From Cytophagaceae bacterium (GTDB lineage: Bacteria; Bacteroidota; Bacteroidia; Cytophagales; Cyclobacteriaceae), in the NCBI GenBank assembly GCA_006969745.1, contig CP030886.1, forward strand, positions 806,001 through 870,000: DNA of 64,000 bases, given 5' to 3'. The notes beneath the pieces were generated by a model, which saw only the letters and a list, made by a program, of their open reading frames with translations, had not been told where the DNA came from and searched no databases. The position numbers and the translations under genes were made by a program. Shown piece by piece: positions 1 to 9,132 of this stretch. Positions within the stretch are counted from its first letter, which is position 1; every line of letters starts with the position of its first letter.

Positions 1-26
1 CGTCGCATTTATCTTAAAATTATACC

Positions 27-2360
27 ATGGGAAAAAATCTCGTCATCGTAGAGTCGCCAGCCAAGGCGAAAACAATAGAAGGATATTTAGGGAAGGATTA
101 TGAGGTAAAATCATCTTATGGTCACGTCCGTGACCTTCCCAAAGATGATTCAGCCATTGATATTGAAAATGGTTTTGCACCTACGTACGAAATATCTAAG
201 GACAAAAAAGACGTAGTAAAGGAGCTGAAAAAGTTGGCTAAAGACGCTGAGACTATTTTTCTGGCATCGGATGATGACCGTGAAGGAGAAGCTATTTCGT
301 GGCATTTATCAGAAGCTTTGGATCTTGACAATGCAAAAACCCGGAGAATAGTTTTCAGAGAAATAACCAAGAACGCAATTCAAAATGCAATTCAAAACCC
401 AAGAGGCATTGACATAGATTTGGTCAATGCACAACAGGCCAGAAGAATTCTTGACCGACTGGTGGGTTTTGAACTTTCTCCGATTCTATGGAAGAAAATT
501 AAAGGCGGGCTATCTGCAGGACGAGTACAGTCCGTCGCTGTGCGATTAGTCGTTGAGCGAGAAAGAGAAATAGCAAAATTTCAGCCTGAATCCTCTTTTA
601 GAATTACCGCAGAATTCACCTTAGAAGGCGGTAAAATTTTGAAGGCTGAACTACCGAAAAAATTTAAAACGGAAGAAGAAGCAATGAGCTTCCTTCAAAA
701 ATGTAATGGTGCCGAATTTTCAATAGAAAACCTGGAAACCAAGCCAGCTAAAAAGTCGCCAGCGCCACCATTCACTACTTCTACACTCCAACAAGAAGCC
801 AGTAGGAAATTGGGATTTTCCGTTGCCCGAACCATGTCCGTGGCCCAAAAGCTATATGAAGCTGGTAAGATATCCTACATGAGGACGGATTCAGTAAATC
901 TATCAGATGAAGCCTTGAATGGTGCTGCTTCAGCCATCACCTCTAACTACGGCGAAGAGTATTCAAATAGACGTACATTCAAAACAAAAAATGCCGGTGC
1001 ACAAGAAGCACACGAAGCTATAAGACCTACAAACTTTGGGGTACAATCTGCTGGCAAAGATGATGCAGAGAATAGACTTTACGACCTAATTTGGAAGCGT
1101 GCGATCGCCTCGCAGATGTCAGATGCTCAACTGGAAAAAACGACTGCTACCATTGGGATATCTACGACAGATGAGAAACTTGTAGCCAAGGGTGAGGTTG
1201 TCAAATTCGAAGGATTTTTGAAAGTCTATATTGAGTCTACGGATGATGAAAGTGGTGAAGAAGAAAATACCAACATGCTTCCACCTCTTAATGTCGGTCA
1301 GGTTTTAGATCTTAAGCAAATATTATCAAAACAAGGGTTTACCAGACATCCACCGAGATATACAGAAGCAAGCCTTGTAAAAAAACTGGAGGAAATGGGC
1401 ATTGGACGACCATCAACTTATGCTCCTACAATTTCTACCGTTCAAAAACGAAATTACGTTGAAAAAGACTCACGAGAAGGACGCGAGCGTACCTCCATTG
1501 AATGCCGATTGAAAGATGGTGATATAAAACGTGAAGAGGTAATTGAAATGACCGGAGTTGAAAAGAATAAACTCTTTCCGACAAACACCGCCATGGTTGT
1601 AAATGACTTCCTGGTAGATCACTTTCCAAACGTGATCGATTATCATTTCACAGCTGATGTAGAGCAACAGTTTGACGATATCGCACAAGGCAAAACCGAG
1701 TGGCATAAGATGATAGACAAATTCTACGGCGGTTTTCATTCCACAGTAGAAAAGTCGGCTGACCTTGACAGAGCGGCAGTCAATCAGGTGCGGGAAATTG
1801 GAGTTGATCCTGCCTCAGGTGAAAAGATATATGCACGTCATGGAAAGTATGGTGCATACGTGCAGAAAGGCGAGCTCGTAGAAGGTGAAGAAAAGCCTCA
1901 ATATGCAAGTCTCAAGCATGGCCAGTTTATGGACACTATAACGCTTGATGAAGCATTAGAGCTTTTTAAACTGCCACGCGAGGTAGGGACTTTTGAGGAC
2001 AAACCAATGGTAGCTGCGGTGGGCCGATTTGGACCATACATCCGACACGATGGAAAGTTTGTTTCCATTAAAAAAGAACAAGATCCATTGACCATTACAG
2101 AAGATGAGGCAGTGCAGTTGATTCTAGATAAGCGTGAAGCTGATGCCAACAAATACATCAAGACCTTTGATGAAGATGAGAATGTCGCTGTGCTCAATGG
2201 CCGCTGGGGACCATATATCAAATTCGGTAAAAAGAATGTAAAAATCCCAAAGGACATGGTACCTGAAGAGTTGACATTTGAGCAGTGTAAGGAATTGGCA
2301 GAAAAAGCTCCGGAGAAAAAAGGAAGAGGTGGTAAAAAAGCTGCCACCAAAAAAAAATAG
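27..2360 (+). CDS. topA: DNA topoisomerase I (type IA)
   Basis: Relaxes negatively supercoiled DNA by single-strand cleavage and passage. The N-terminus (VIVESPAKAKTI) and the acidic TOPRIM motif ASDDDREGEA show the metal-binding domain, and Tyr284 in ISYMRTDS is the expected nucleophile. Unlike E. coli TopA, the C-terminus has no four-cysteine zinc fingers. It carries at least three short repeats (GKYGAYV, GRFGPYI, GRWGPYI; about residues 600-750) of the zinc-free topoisomerase C-terminal type, then a lysine-rich tail. At 777 residues it has normal length for the zinc-free form. It starts at the first ATG. A small hairpin (CTCGAT/ATCGAG, 2364-2382) follows the stop but lacks a T-run, so termination there is uncertain. 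A sigma factor gene follows 48 bases downstream. Confidence 0.97.
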   Translation: MGKNLVIVESPAKAKTIEGYLGKDYEVKSSYGHVRDLPKDDSAIDIENGFAPTYEISKDKKDVVKELKKLAKDAETIFLASDDDREGEAISWHLSEALDLDNAKTRRIVFREITKNAIQNAIQNPRGIDIDLVNAQQARRILDRLVGFELSPILWKKIKGGLSAGRVQSVAVRLVVEREREIAKFQPESSFRITAEFTLEGGKILKAELPKKFKTEEEAMSFLQKCNGAEFSIENLETKPAKKSPAPPFTTSTLQQEASRKLGFSVARTMSVAQKLYEAGKISYMRTDSVNLSDEALNGAASAITSNYGEEYSNRRTFKTKNAGAQEAHEAIRPTNFGVQSAGKDDAENRLYDLIWKRAIASQMSDAQLEKTTATIGISTTDEKLVAKGEVVKFEGFLKVYIESTDDESGEEENTNMLPPLNVGQVLDLKQILSKQGFTRHPPRYTEASLVKKLEEMGIGRPSTYAPTISTVQKRNYVEKDSREGRERTSIECRLKDGDIKREEVIEMTGVEKNKLFPTNTAMVVNDFLVDHFPNVIDYHFTADVEQQFDDIAQGKTEWHKMIDKFYGGFHSTVEKSADLDRAAVNQVREIGVDPASGEKIYARHGKYGAYVQKGELVEGEEKPQYASLKHGQFMDTITLDEALELFKLPREVGTFEDKPMVAAVGRFGPYIRHDGKFVSIKKEQDPLTITEDEAVQLILDKREADANKYIKTFDEDENVAVLNGRWGPYIKFGKKNVKIPKDMVPEELTFEQCKELAEKAPEKKGRGGKKAATKKK

Positions 2361-2408
2361 TATCTCGATGAAATAAATCGAGTGATTTAGCCACTAACAC
2401 CAAGTTGC

Positions 2409-2885
2409 GTGTCGGAAGATTTCTTCAAATCATACGTAGAGGAAAACATGCCCCTAATAATGCATATATGCCGGGCTTACTCGAGAGATGAGGAATCATT
2501 GAAGGATTTAGTACAGGAAGTCACATTGCAACTTTGGAGGTCTCACAAGTCCTTTAAAGGCAATTCACAACTTTCTACCTGGGTATATCGGGTGACGTTG
2601 AATGTTTGCCTGTCACATTCCAAGAAAATGAAACGAAAGGTGGAGACGGTACCGTTGGAATGGAAGCGCGACTCTGCAATAGAGGAAGATGCCGAGAAGG
2701 AACTCATAGATAAGTTGTATGCTGGCATCAAAAGACTAAAGGAATCCGACAGAGCAATTGTATTGCTTTATCTGGAAGATAAAAGTTATAAGGAAATGAG
2801 TGAGATTTTAGGTATCACTGTGACCAATGTGGGTGTAAAGGTCAATCGACTCAAGGATAAGTTAAAAGAATTAATCAATGGCTGA
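2409..2885 (+). CDS. RNA polymerase sigma-70 family (ECF-type) sigma factor
   Basis: A 158-residue two-domain sigma factor. Region 2 spans about residues 10-75 (SLKDLVQEVTLQLWRS and STWVYRVTLNVCL are typical of the -10 recognition helices). Region 4 is at about 105-155 (YLEDKSYKEMSEILGIT followed by a helix-turn-helix). The predicted start is GTG at 2409, as no ATG precedes region 2. The stop overlaps the start of the next gene by 8 bases, which points to translational coupling with a multi-pass membrane protein. That arrangement resembles sigma/anti-sigma pairs, although the partner matches no anti-sigma family I recognise. A paralogue with the same architecture lies at 26580. The regulated genes are unknown. 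Confidence 0.9.
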   Translation: MSEDFFKSYVEENMPLIMHICRAYSRDEESLKDLVQEVTLQLWRSHKSFKGNSQLSTWVYRVTLNVCLSHSKKMKRKVETVPLEWKRDSAIEEDAEKELIDKLYAGIKRLKESDRAIVLLYLEDKSYKEMSEILGITVTNVGVKVNRLKDKLKELING

Positions 2886-3474
2886 GGAATTAGACATACG
2901 ATCAGTCTGGAACAGAAGTAAGGCAAAGGAAGACCCTTCTTCGCTTCGAATAGATAAACTTGAACGGAAGGGAACTAAAACCATCCTCTACTGGATCAAG
3001 ATGATCCTATGGATTGAATTTGGTTTGACCATTATCTCAATGCCTTTCCTGCTGGTTTACGTTACAGCGAGAGGAGACTCTACCGCCTGGATTACTTTTT
3101 ACATTATTGTAACCTTTATTTACTTGTGCTACTATCAGTTCCTGATCTACCAAATACGGAAGTTCAGCTACGATGGTAATGTGTTGCAGAGCCTTAAAAA
3201 GGTCTATGGGTATCTATGGTTCTACCATCTTCACTACAAGGTAGTCTTTTGGCTATCAATGATTTGTGGAATTGCTTTTGCCTTTCAAGACCCGGCAAGT
3301 GCAGAAGAACTGGCAAAGATTGAAACAACGAAACAATGGGCTTTGGTGATCGCTGTATGGGCTGTCATGCTGTTGGTAATTGGTGCTGTCTTTCACACAC
3401 TTCTCCATCTCATCTATGGTCGTAAAATCACGCGGCTTAGACAGATGGTCAAGGATTTGGAAAGTGGGGAGTAG
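2878..3474 (+). CDS. four-TM membrane protein coupled to sigma factor (candidate anti-sigma)
   Basis: A 198-residue protein of unknown family. A short polar N-terminus containing DIRSVWNRSK precedes about four hydrophobic segments (roughly 38-60, 68-90, 118-138 and 155-178), and a basic tail follows. The start ATG lies inside the end of the sigma factor gene. The downstream partner of the second sigma factor (27073) has the same plan: a short N-terminal motif containing WN and K, then four TM segments. I infer that the cytoplasmic N-terminus could bind the sigma factor, which would make this an inner-membrane anti-sigma factor. The family assignment is unproven, and a simple co-transcribed membrane protein is the alternative. 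A hairpin terminator follows at 3533. Confidence 0.75.
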   Translation: MAEELDIRSVWNRSKAKEDPSSLRIDKLERKGTKTILYWIKMILWIEFGLTIISMPFLLVYVTARGDSTAWITFYIIVTFIYLCYYQFLIYQIRKFSYDGNVLQSLKKVYGYLWFYHLHYKVVFWLSMICGIAFAFQDPASAEELAKIETTKQWALVIAVWAVMLLVIGAVFHTLLHLIYGRKITRLRQMVKDLESGE

Positions 3475-3532
3475 TGAAAGGTGACTATTACCTTCGAGGG
3501 CCTCAGGCTGACGGTTCTTACAGACTAGAAAC

Positions 3533-3565
3533 AAAAAAAGTGACACCTTTCGACATCACTTTTTC
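3533..3565. terminator. bidirectional hairpin terminator
   Basis: AAAAAGTGA at 3535-3543 pairs with TCACTTTTT at 3556-3564 around a 12-base loop. An A-run on the left and a T-run on the right let it serve the membrane protein gene on the plus strand and dnaN on the minus strand, which converge here. Confidence 0.65.
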
Positions 3566-3588
3566 TTAAAGATCTTTCGTATTTCTTA

Positions 3589-4713
3589 TTATACCTGATT
3601 ATTCAACATCACAGGCATTACAAGCATCAAGATGTCCTCTTCTTCATCTTTGTCATGTGGAGTAATGATTCCAGCTTTGTTTGGAGCGCTAAGCTTCAAG
3701 GTGATATCATCTGAATCAATATTGCCCAACATCTCTACCAGAAATTTTGCATTGAATCCAATCTCTAGATCTTCTCCATCATGCTCACATGAGAGTCGTT
3801 CGTTTGCTTCGTTTGAGAAATCAAGGTCTTCAGCTGAGATCATCAGCTCGCTTCCTGTAATCTTTAATCTCACCTGATGAGTGGTCTTGTTCGCGTAAAT
3901 CGCGATACGTTTCAATGAGCTAAGTAGCTCATCTTTCTTCACCACCACATTGTTGTTATTATCCAGAGGAATTACATTTTCATAATCCGGGAATCGCTCA
4001 TCGATCAAACGACAGATCATTTTCACCTGATTGAAATTGAAGAATGCGTTTGAGGCATTAAACTCCACATTTACATTGGTCAGCTCTGAAGGCAATGTCG
4101 CTTTCAAAAGCGTCAATGCTTTTCTTGGGATGATCATGCTATGTCCCATATCTGCAACCACATCTACTCTTCTGTAACGAATCAGTCGGTGACTATCAGT
4201 AGCTACAAAAGTTGTATTTGTCTCATCCAACTTTACAAACACACCTGTCATTGCAGGTCTGAGTTCATCGTTGGAGGTTGCAAAAATCGTATTGTTAATT
4301 GCCTTACCAAGAACCTCTGATGACATGTTTACAGAATATCCGTCGGAAACAGTAGGGATCTTAGGAAAGTCTGTAGCGTTCTCTCCGGCTAACTTATATC
4401 GGCCATTGTCAGAATTGATCTCTATGCTGTAAGTGTTGCTATCGATGGAGAAAGTGACCGGTTGTTCAGGCAGATTTCTCAATGTCTCCAATAATATCTT
4501 TGCCGGAATGGCTATGCTTCCATCTTCTTTTGCTTCCACCTGAAGCTCAGTAATCATGCTAGTCTGCAAATCTGATGCAGTCACAGTAAGATTTCCATCA
4601 CTTATTTCAAACAAGAAGTTTTCTAAGATCGGCACTACAGGGTTTGTGGTAATTACGCCATTAATGGCTGATAATTGCTTCAGTAGGTAAGATGATGAGA
4701 CTATGAATTTCAT
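3589..4713 (-). CDS. dnaN: DNA polymerase III subunit beta (sliding clamp)
   Basis: Forms the ring clamp that tethers the replicative polymerase to DNA. The 374-residue length and the three-fold clamp-domain plan match the family: an N-terminal MKFIVSSSYLLKQLSAINGV, a central segment with ATDSHRLIRYRR near residue 175, and a C-terminal domain ending MLVMPVMLNNQV. The C-terminal ending resembles the usual PMR(L) clamp terminus loosely. The gene stands alone on the minus strand between a terminator and the end of the gld operon. dnaA is not adjacent, so this is not evidence for an origin here. Confidence 0.96.
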   Translation of the reverse strand: MKFIVSSSYLLKQLSAINGVITTNPVVPILENFLFEISDGNLTVTASDLQTSMITELQVEAKEDGSIAIPAKILLETLRNLPEQPVTFSIDSNTYSIEINSDNGRYKLAGENATDFPKIPTVSDGYSVNMSSEVLGKAINNTIFATSNDELRPAMTGVFVKLDETNTTFVATDSHRLIRYRRVDVVADMGHSMIIPRKALTLLKATLPSELTNVNVEFNASNAFFNFNQVKMICRLIDERFPDYENVIPLDNNNNVVVKKDELLSSLKRIAIYANKTTHQVRLKITGSELMISAEDLDFSNEANERLSCEHDGEDLEIGFNAKFLVEMLGNIDSDDITLKLSAPNKAGIITPHDKDEEEDILMLVMPVMLNNQV

Positions 4714-4806
4714 ATAATTGTAAAGCTTAGTGAGTTAAGGCAATTGCCCTGTTTTTTCGGGTCGCTAATTTAATCACAAATTGTGAGATAAACAGTTGAA
4801 ATATGA

Positions 4807-5700
4807 TCAGTTAAGTCGATCTGGATTAGACAGAATCTGACGGACCCTCTGCGCATCAATTACCATCTGCCTACCGTCCTGATCTTTGACAAGGTGATAA
4901 GGCTGGTTTGGTATGTTAGGGTAAAATTCTAAATGAATAGGTTGCTCGTATTTGATATCATCAATTAAAATTCGGGCAAACGGCTGAGTTTCGGATATGC
5001 TATCCATCTCGTCGAACCTTCCACTTGAAATCATTTCGTTAGCCTGAAACTGTTGAAATTGGTTTAAATAATTTACTACAGCTGAACTGTCTGTCGCCGG
5101 TTCACCATTAACCAAAAAGAACTTCTCATCAAAAGAGATCTGAAACTCTTCGCCAAGAGAATTATTCACCTGGATATTTTGGATGGTACGCCAACTCCCG
5201 TCAAGAACCATTCGATCTCTCCATTGATCCGGATGCAACGTGAAGATGTCGATCACATTGTCACGATATCCAGGAACAGAAACTTCTTTAGCTCCATTTT
5301 CAGTGATGAAATAGGATTTTGTTTTATTGGCATTAGATCCAAAATCAAAACGGTACCTTGAGTTAAAGTCGAATTCCACCTCGACACTTCCCATTGCTCC
5401 TGAATTCCAATTATTAATTGTCCTTCCTACCTCAACCCTTGCCAAAATGGAAATTAGCGTATTTACAAATCCTTGATCTGCGAGATATTCATCATTGACA
5501 ACCCACCCATCCTCTGTCATTTCGAGAGTGGTTGTATCTCCGCTAAATACAAATTTGAATGCACTTGCGCCTTGTAAATCATCAGTAACAAAATACTTCT
5601 CTGAAGCTTGTATAGTATCTCCTTTTCCCGAAAAGAATAACCAGAGGTTAGCTAATAATAACAATGCGATTGCAACGATGTATTTGCCTGATTTACTCAT
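4807..5700 (-). CDS. DUF4340-like membrane-anchored protein, last gene of gld operon
   Basis: About 297 residues. One N-terminal hydrophobic anchor (YIVAIALLLLANLWLFF) is followed by a long, probably periplasmic domain resembling DUF4340 (WRDRMVLDGSW, GEEFQISFDEKFFLVNG). I chose ATG at 5700; the longer frame would need TTG at 5709. The gene overlaps the end of gldG by 8 bases and is therefore translationally coupled to the gliding ABC transporter genes. DUF4340 proteins often accompany GldG-type transporter subunits, so a role in the same envelope complex is inferred. No catalytic motif is visible, and the DUF4340 assignment is from memory of the family's look. Confidence 0.8.
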   Translation of the reverse strand: MSKSGKYIVAIALLLLANLWLFFSGKGDTIQASEKYFVTDDLQGASAFKFVFSGDTTTLEMTEDGWVVNDEYLADQGFVNTLISILARVEVGRTINNWNSGAMGSVEVEFDFNSRYRFDFGSNANKTKSYFITENGAKEVSVPGYRDNVIDIFTLHPDQWRDRMVLDGSWRTIQNIQVNNSLGEEFQISFDEKFFLVNGEPATDSSAVVNYLNQFQQFQANEMISSGRFDEMDSISETQPFARILIDDIKYEQPIHLEFYPNIPNQPYHLVKDQDGRQMVIDAQRVRQILSNPDRLN

Positions 5701-7375
5701 TGCTTGCAAATTTTCTTTTTCTTAAATACCACTTCAATGCTCCAATAATCAAAACTAAGATGACTGGAACCACAAGGTTTATTATTTGCCATTTGGTGCG
5801 TTCCGTTTGCACTTTCACTCGATCGAGCGGGCGAATTTTTACCTCTCTAGATCTGGTCTCAATAAGTCCGGAATCATCCGTCAGGTAATCAAGAATGTTT
5901 AAAACGAATTCTTCGTTGGCATAAGTAGTTTTTGTGAATGGCTCTACACCAAGCCCAAGTGGCTCGCCTGTTTCAGGGTCAATATCATTTCGTATCATGT
6001 CGCCATCACCTATCACGATTACCTTACCCGGCTCTCCCTTCTGAATAAATTCATCTTTATTAAATCCTCTTGGAACCAGACGATTGGCATAAAGCGAGGT
6101 AAATGATCCTTCGAGTAAATAACCGACAGTTTTAGGGCCATCTGTGAACCTTTCGGGTCTAAGTTTATCTCTTAAATCATTAAATGCTACTCGTACCGGC
6201 GGACCTAACAACTTGGTATATTGACTCGTATTCATCAAAGGAATTTTTTTAATTCCTTCAGCCTTGACTGTGTCTATTTCGGATACAAATCTTCCCAATA
6301 TTGCGTCCAGATTTCTTACCGAAGGATGCTTGCTGAAGTTGGTAAGTACTGGAAAGAATGGCCATGGTATCATCTGGATCTGAGGTTGATTGCCAACATT
6401 CCCAGCTACAACCGGAAACTGGCCGCTGTTTACATCCAATACATAGTTTTGGTTGATACGCACACCGTATTTAAAAAGCTGGTCGTTTAAATTCGTCTCA
6501 TATGGAATCGCAATGGTGCCTTCACCTGACGCACTGTCCATGTTTACGCTCAGCGCATCAATGAAATAAATAAGATTGCCTCCTCGCATCAGGTATTGAT
6601 CTACAAGGTATTTCTCTTGTTCTGTGAAAGGTTGAGTTGGTTTCCCAATCACAACCGCGTCGTATCCACTCAGTTCTCTTTTATTGGCCAGATTAACATT
6701 GTAAAGGTCAAACTTCGACAACACGGTATTTCTGAAGCCGGCAATTTCAAGTGAGTCCGGAGATCCATGACCAGATACATAAGCAATTCGTTTAGTTGTA
6801 CCATCCACCAATTGAGCGATGGCGGCCGCCAACTCATACTCCAGACCTTCAATGCTTTGGTTTAAAACAACATCAACACCAGCTGCACTGTTGCCATTGA
6901 TTAGATTAACACTGATTTCATTCATGCCTTTGGAAACAATGGCACCAGGAAAAAGGAGTTTTTCCATTTTATCACCATCCGCATTTTTGTAATTGAGATT
7001 CGATGGCTCAATGCCTTTATCGATAAGCGACTGATAGAATTGATTGCGAGCTTGTAGGTTGGTTGCCTGTGCAGGGTCAGTAAACTTATACTGGACTTTA
7101 TTTCCACTTTCAATGGTAAACTGCTCCAGCATTTCCCCTATTGAATTTTGAAAGCGCTCAAAATTGGAAGGCAATTCACCTGCCAGGTAAACTTCAAAAT
7201 AGACTTGCTCATCTAGCGACTTAAGTAGATTTTTGGTTGCATCGGAAATTGTGTATCGTTTTTCTTCGGTGAGATCAAATTGTATCCTATACTTATCGGC
7301 AAGCTGATTTACCAACCACACGGAAAGGAGAACCATCAAGCTCTGAAGAATTACTATTTTTCTACTCTCTCTCAT
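5693..7375 (-). CDS. gldG: gliding motility ABC transporter auxiliary subunit GldG
   Basis: A 560-residue inner-membrane protein with an N-terminal TM segment (about 7-26), a large periplasmic region and a C-terminal TM (about 530-550, IINLVVPVILVLIIGALKWYL) before a basic tail. The segment TISDATKNLLKSLDEQVYFEVYLAGELP is characteristic of the GldG/ABC-transporter-auxiliary family, as are VAYVSGHGSPDS and the segment KVIVIGDGDMIRND. In Flavobacterium johnsoniae, GldA, GldF and GldG form a transporter needed for gliding, though many gliding Bacteroidota function without it. The start ATG overlaps the gldF stop by 4 bases. Length agrees with known GldG. Confidence 0.92.
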   Translation of the reverse strand: MRESRKIVILQSLMVLLSVWLVNQLADKYRIQFDLTEEKRYTISDATKNLLKSLDEQVYFEVYLAGELPSNFERFQNSIGEMLEQFTIESGNKVQYKFTDPAQATNLQARNQFYQSLIDKGIEPSNLNYKNADGDKMEKLLFPGAIVSKGMNEISVNLINGNSAAGVDVVLNQSIEGLEYELAAAIAQLVDGTTKRIAYVSGHGSPDSLEIAGFRNTVLSKFDLYNVNLANKRELSGYDAVVIGKPTQPFTEQEKYLVDQYLMRGGNLIYFIDALSVNMDSASGEGTIAIPYETNLNDQLFKYGVRINQNYVLDVNSGQFPVVAGNVGNQPQIQMIPWPFFPVLTNFSKHPSVRNLDAILGRFVSEIDTVKAEGIKKIPLMNTSQYTKLLGPPVRVAFNDLRDKLRPERFTDGPKTVGYLLEGSFTSLYANRLVPRGFNKDEFIQKGEPGKVIVIGDGDMIRNDIDPETGEPLGLGVEPFTKTTYANEEFVLNILDYLTDDSGLIETRSREVKIRPLDRVKVQTERTKWQIINLVVPVILVLIIGALKWYLRKRKFASNE

Positions 7376-8100
7376 CCTTTTTGAACGTTCATTATGATTC
7401 GAGTCAAGTATAGGAATAGGGCTATCATTGAAATGAAATAGACCACATCACTCATATCTATCAACCCTTTACTCAATGTTTCATAGTGAGAAAGAATGCC
7501 AATCTGCTCAATGATATAGGACGTTTCAGACCATATATTGATGGCAGCAACAGAATCAAAACCAGCATAAAATGCAAAGCATAGAAAAGCGGCCAGAATA
7601 AAGGAAACGATTTGATTGCCGGTGAGTGCTGAAGACAAAATACCAATCGAGGTAAAAATTCCGCCTAACAGAATAAGGCCAACATAGGATCCAATGATAC
7701 CAGCTGTATCAATATTACCCACCGGATTGCCCAGATACGATAAGGTGAAATAGTAAATAAGTGTTGGCACTACGGAGAATATTACAAGAAGAAATCCTGC
7801 CAAAAACTTCCCAACTACAATCTCTATATCTCTGAAAGGGAGCGTATATAAAAGTTCAATGGTCCCTCCTCTTTTCTCCTCAGCGAAGGCTTTCATGGTT
7901 ATAGCAGGAATCAAAAACATAAAGACATATGGTGCTAAAGAAAACAGCGACTCCATACTTGCATATCCGTAATCCAGCACATTGGTATCGGGAAATACCC
8001 ACATTAAGAGTCCAATTCCAGTAAGAAATATTCCGATCACTACATAAGCGATCAGGGAATCGAGGAACTCGTTAAATTCTTTTCTTAGAATGGTAATCAT
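7372..8100 (-). CDS. gldF: gliding motility ABC transporter permease GldF
   Basis: A 242-residue ABC-2-type permease with six hydrophobic segments. The motif FAEEKRGGTIELLYTLPF near residue 72 is typical of this permease class (the family pattern is F..E...GT.E.L...P). It is co-translated with gldA upstream and gldG downstream through 4-base overlaps on both sides. Together they should form an inner-membrane transporter whose cargo is not known. Length matches GldF of gliding flavobacteria. Confidence 0.92.
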   Translation of the reverse strand: MITILRKEFNEFLDSLIAYVVIGIFLTGIGLLMWVFPDTNVLDYGYASMESLFSLAPYVFMFLIPAITMKAFAEEKRGGTIELLYTLPFRDIEIVVGKFLAGFLLVIFSVVPTLIYYFTLSYLGNPVGNIDTAGIIGSYVGLILLGGIFTSIGILSSALTGNQIVSFILAAFLCFAFYAGFDSVAAINIWSETSYIIEQIGILSHYETLSKGLIDMSDVVYFISMIALFLYLTRIIMNVQKG

Positions 8101-8996
8101 CTTCCTTGTGTCAATTGCTGAAAAACTCCTTCAAGTGATTGCTCTTCTTTTGAAATATTGATCAGTGGTAATTCGTGCTCGCCCGCTACTTTCATTATGA
8201 TCTTTCTTGGATCTATGGAAGCAGAAATTTGATAACTGGTTTCACCTTGCACAGATATCGACAATCCCTCCTTTTCAAATAATGTTGTATCGACCTTTGC
8301 CTCAAATTCAACCTTATATGTTATAGCCTCTGACTTCATGGATTTCAGATTCTTCACCTCATCATCCGCAACAATCACTCCTTTGTTAATGATCACCACT
8401 TTATCGCAAAGAGCCTCTACCTCTTGCATGATATGAGTAGAAAGAATCACCGTTTTATCTTGACTCGCCTCCTTTATCACCTTCCTTATTTCTACAAGCT
8501 GATTGGGATCAAGGCCGCTTGTTGGCTCATCCAATATCAGTACCTGAGGGTCATGAATTAATGCCTGAGCCAGACCTACCCGTTGACGATAACCTTTCGA
8601 AAGTGCGCCGATTTTTTTGTGTTGTTCCCTCCCTAGCCCACACATTTCTATCATATTGGCCACCCTGGATCCTTTATTATCTAACTTATATGCTGAGGCG
8701 ACAAAGCTCAAATATTCCTTCACATACATTTCAAGGTACAGTGGATTGTGCTCTGGCAGGTAACCAGTAATACGCTTGATCTGGAGTGGCTCTGCCGATA
8801 CATCTATTCCATCTACTAGCACAGAACCTGAAGTGAGACCTATATAACCTGTTGCAATCTTCATGGTGGTGGACTTGCCAGCACCATTCGGTCCCAGAAA
8901 GCCTGTAATCTTTCCTTTTGAAGCTTCAAAAGTGATCGAATCCAGTGCTTTTTGAGCTCCGTAGACTTTGGTTAATTGATCTACTTTTATCGACAT
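8097..8996 (-). CDS. gldA: gliding motility ABC transporter ATPase GldA
   Basis: A 299-residue ATP-binding subunit. Walker A GPNGAGKST (about 35-43), signature LSKGYRQRVGLAQAL (about 133-147) and Walker B VLILDEPTSG (about 155-164) are all intact, with the switch His in STHIM. The C-terminal ~80 residues form the extra domain seen in drug/multi-exporter type ATPases. It is the first gene of the minus-strand gldA-gldF-gldG-DUF4340 operon and is divergent from the reductase gene at 9133. No clear consensus promoter was found in the 136-base divergent gap. Confidence 0.93.
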   Translation of the reverse strand: MSIKVDQLTKVYGAQKALDSITFEASKGKITGFLGPNGAGKSTTMKIATGYIGLTSGSVLVDGIDVSAEPLQIKRITGYLPEHNPLYLEMYVKEYLSFVASAYKLDNKGSRVANMIEMCGLGREQHKKIGALSKGYRQRVGLAQALIHDPQVLILDEPTSGLDPNQLVEIRKVIKEASQDKTVILSTHIMQEVEALCDKVVIINKGVIVADDEVKNLKSMKSEAITYKVEFEAKVDTTLFEKEGLSISVQGETSYQISASIDPRKIIMKVAGEHELPLINISKEEQSLEGVFQQLTQGR

Positions 8997-9132
8997 TGAA
9001 CTAAAAGCCTTTCTGAGGGTTTACAGGTTTGATGTTTATTTGTGCTCTGATCAGCAGATCAGAAAACGCAATTATCGGGCAAATATTTCTATATGCGTCC
9101 ACATCTACAATTTTGATTTTAGAAAATCCCGC

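Noticed and set aside
1898-2350. 150-codon minus-strand open frame inside topA
   Set aside because: Antisense to the well-conserved topoisomerase C-terminal repeats.
3475-4806. dnaN as a marker of the replication origin
   Set aside because: No dnaA, recF or gyrB and no cluster of DnaA-box-like sequences is visible around it.
9040-9132. N-terminal extension of the FMN reductase
   Set aside because: The 31 residues lack family similarity, and a flavodoxin-fold start begins exactly at ATG 9133.
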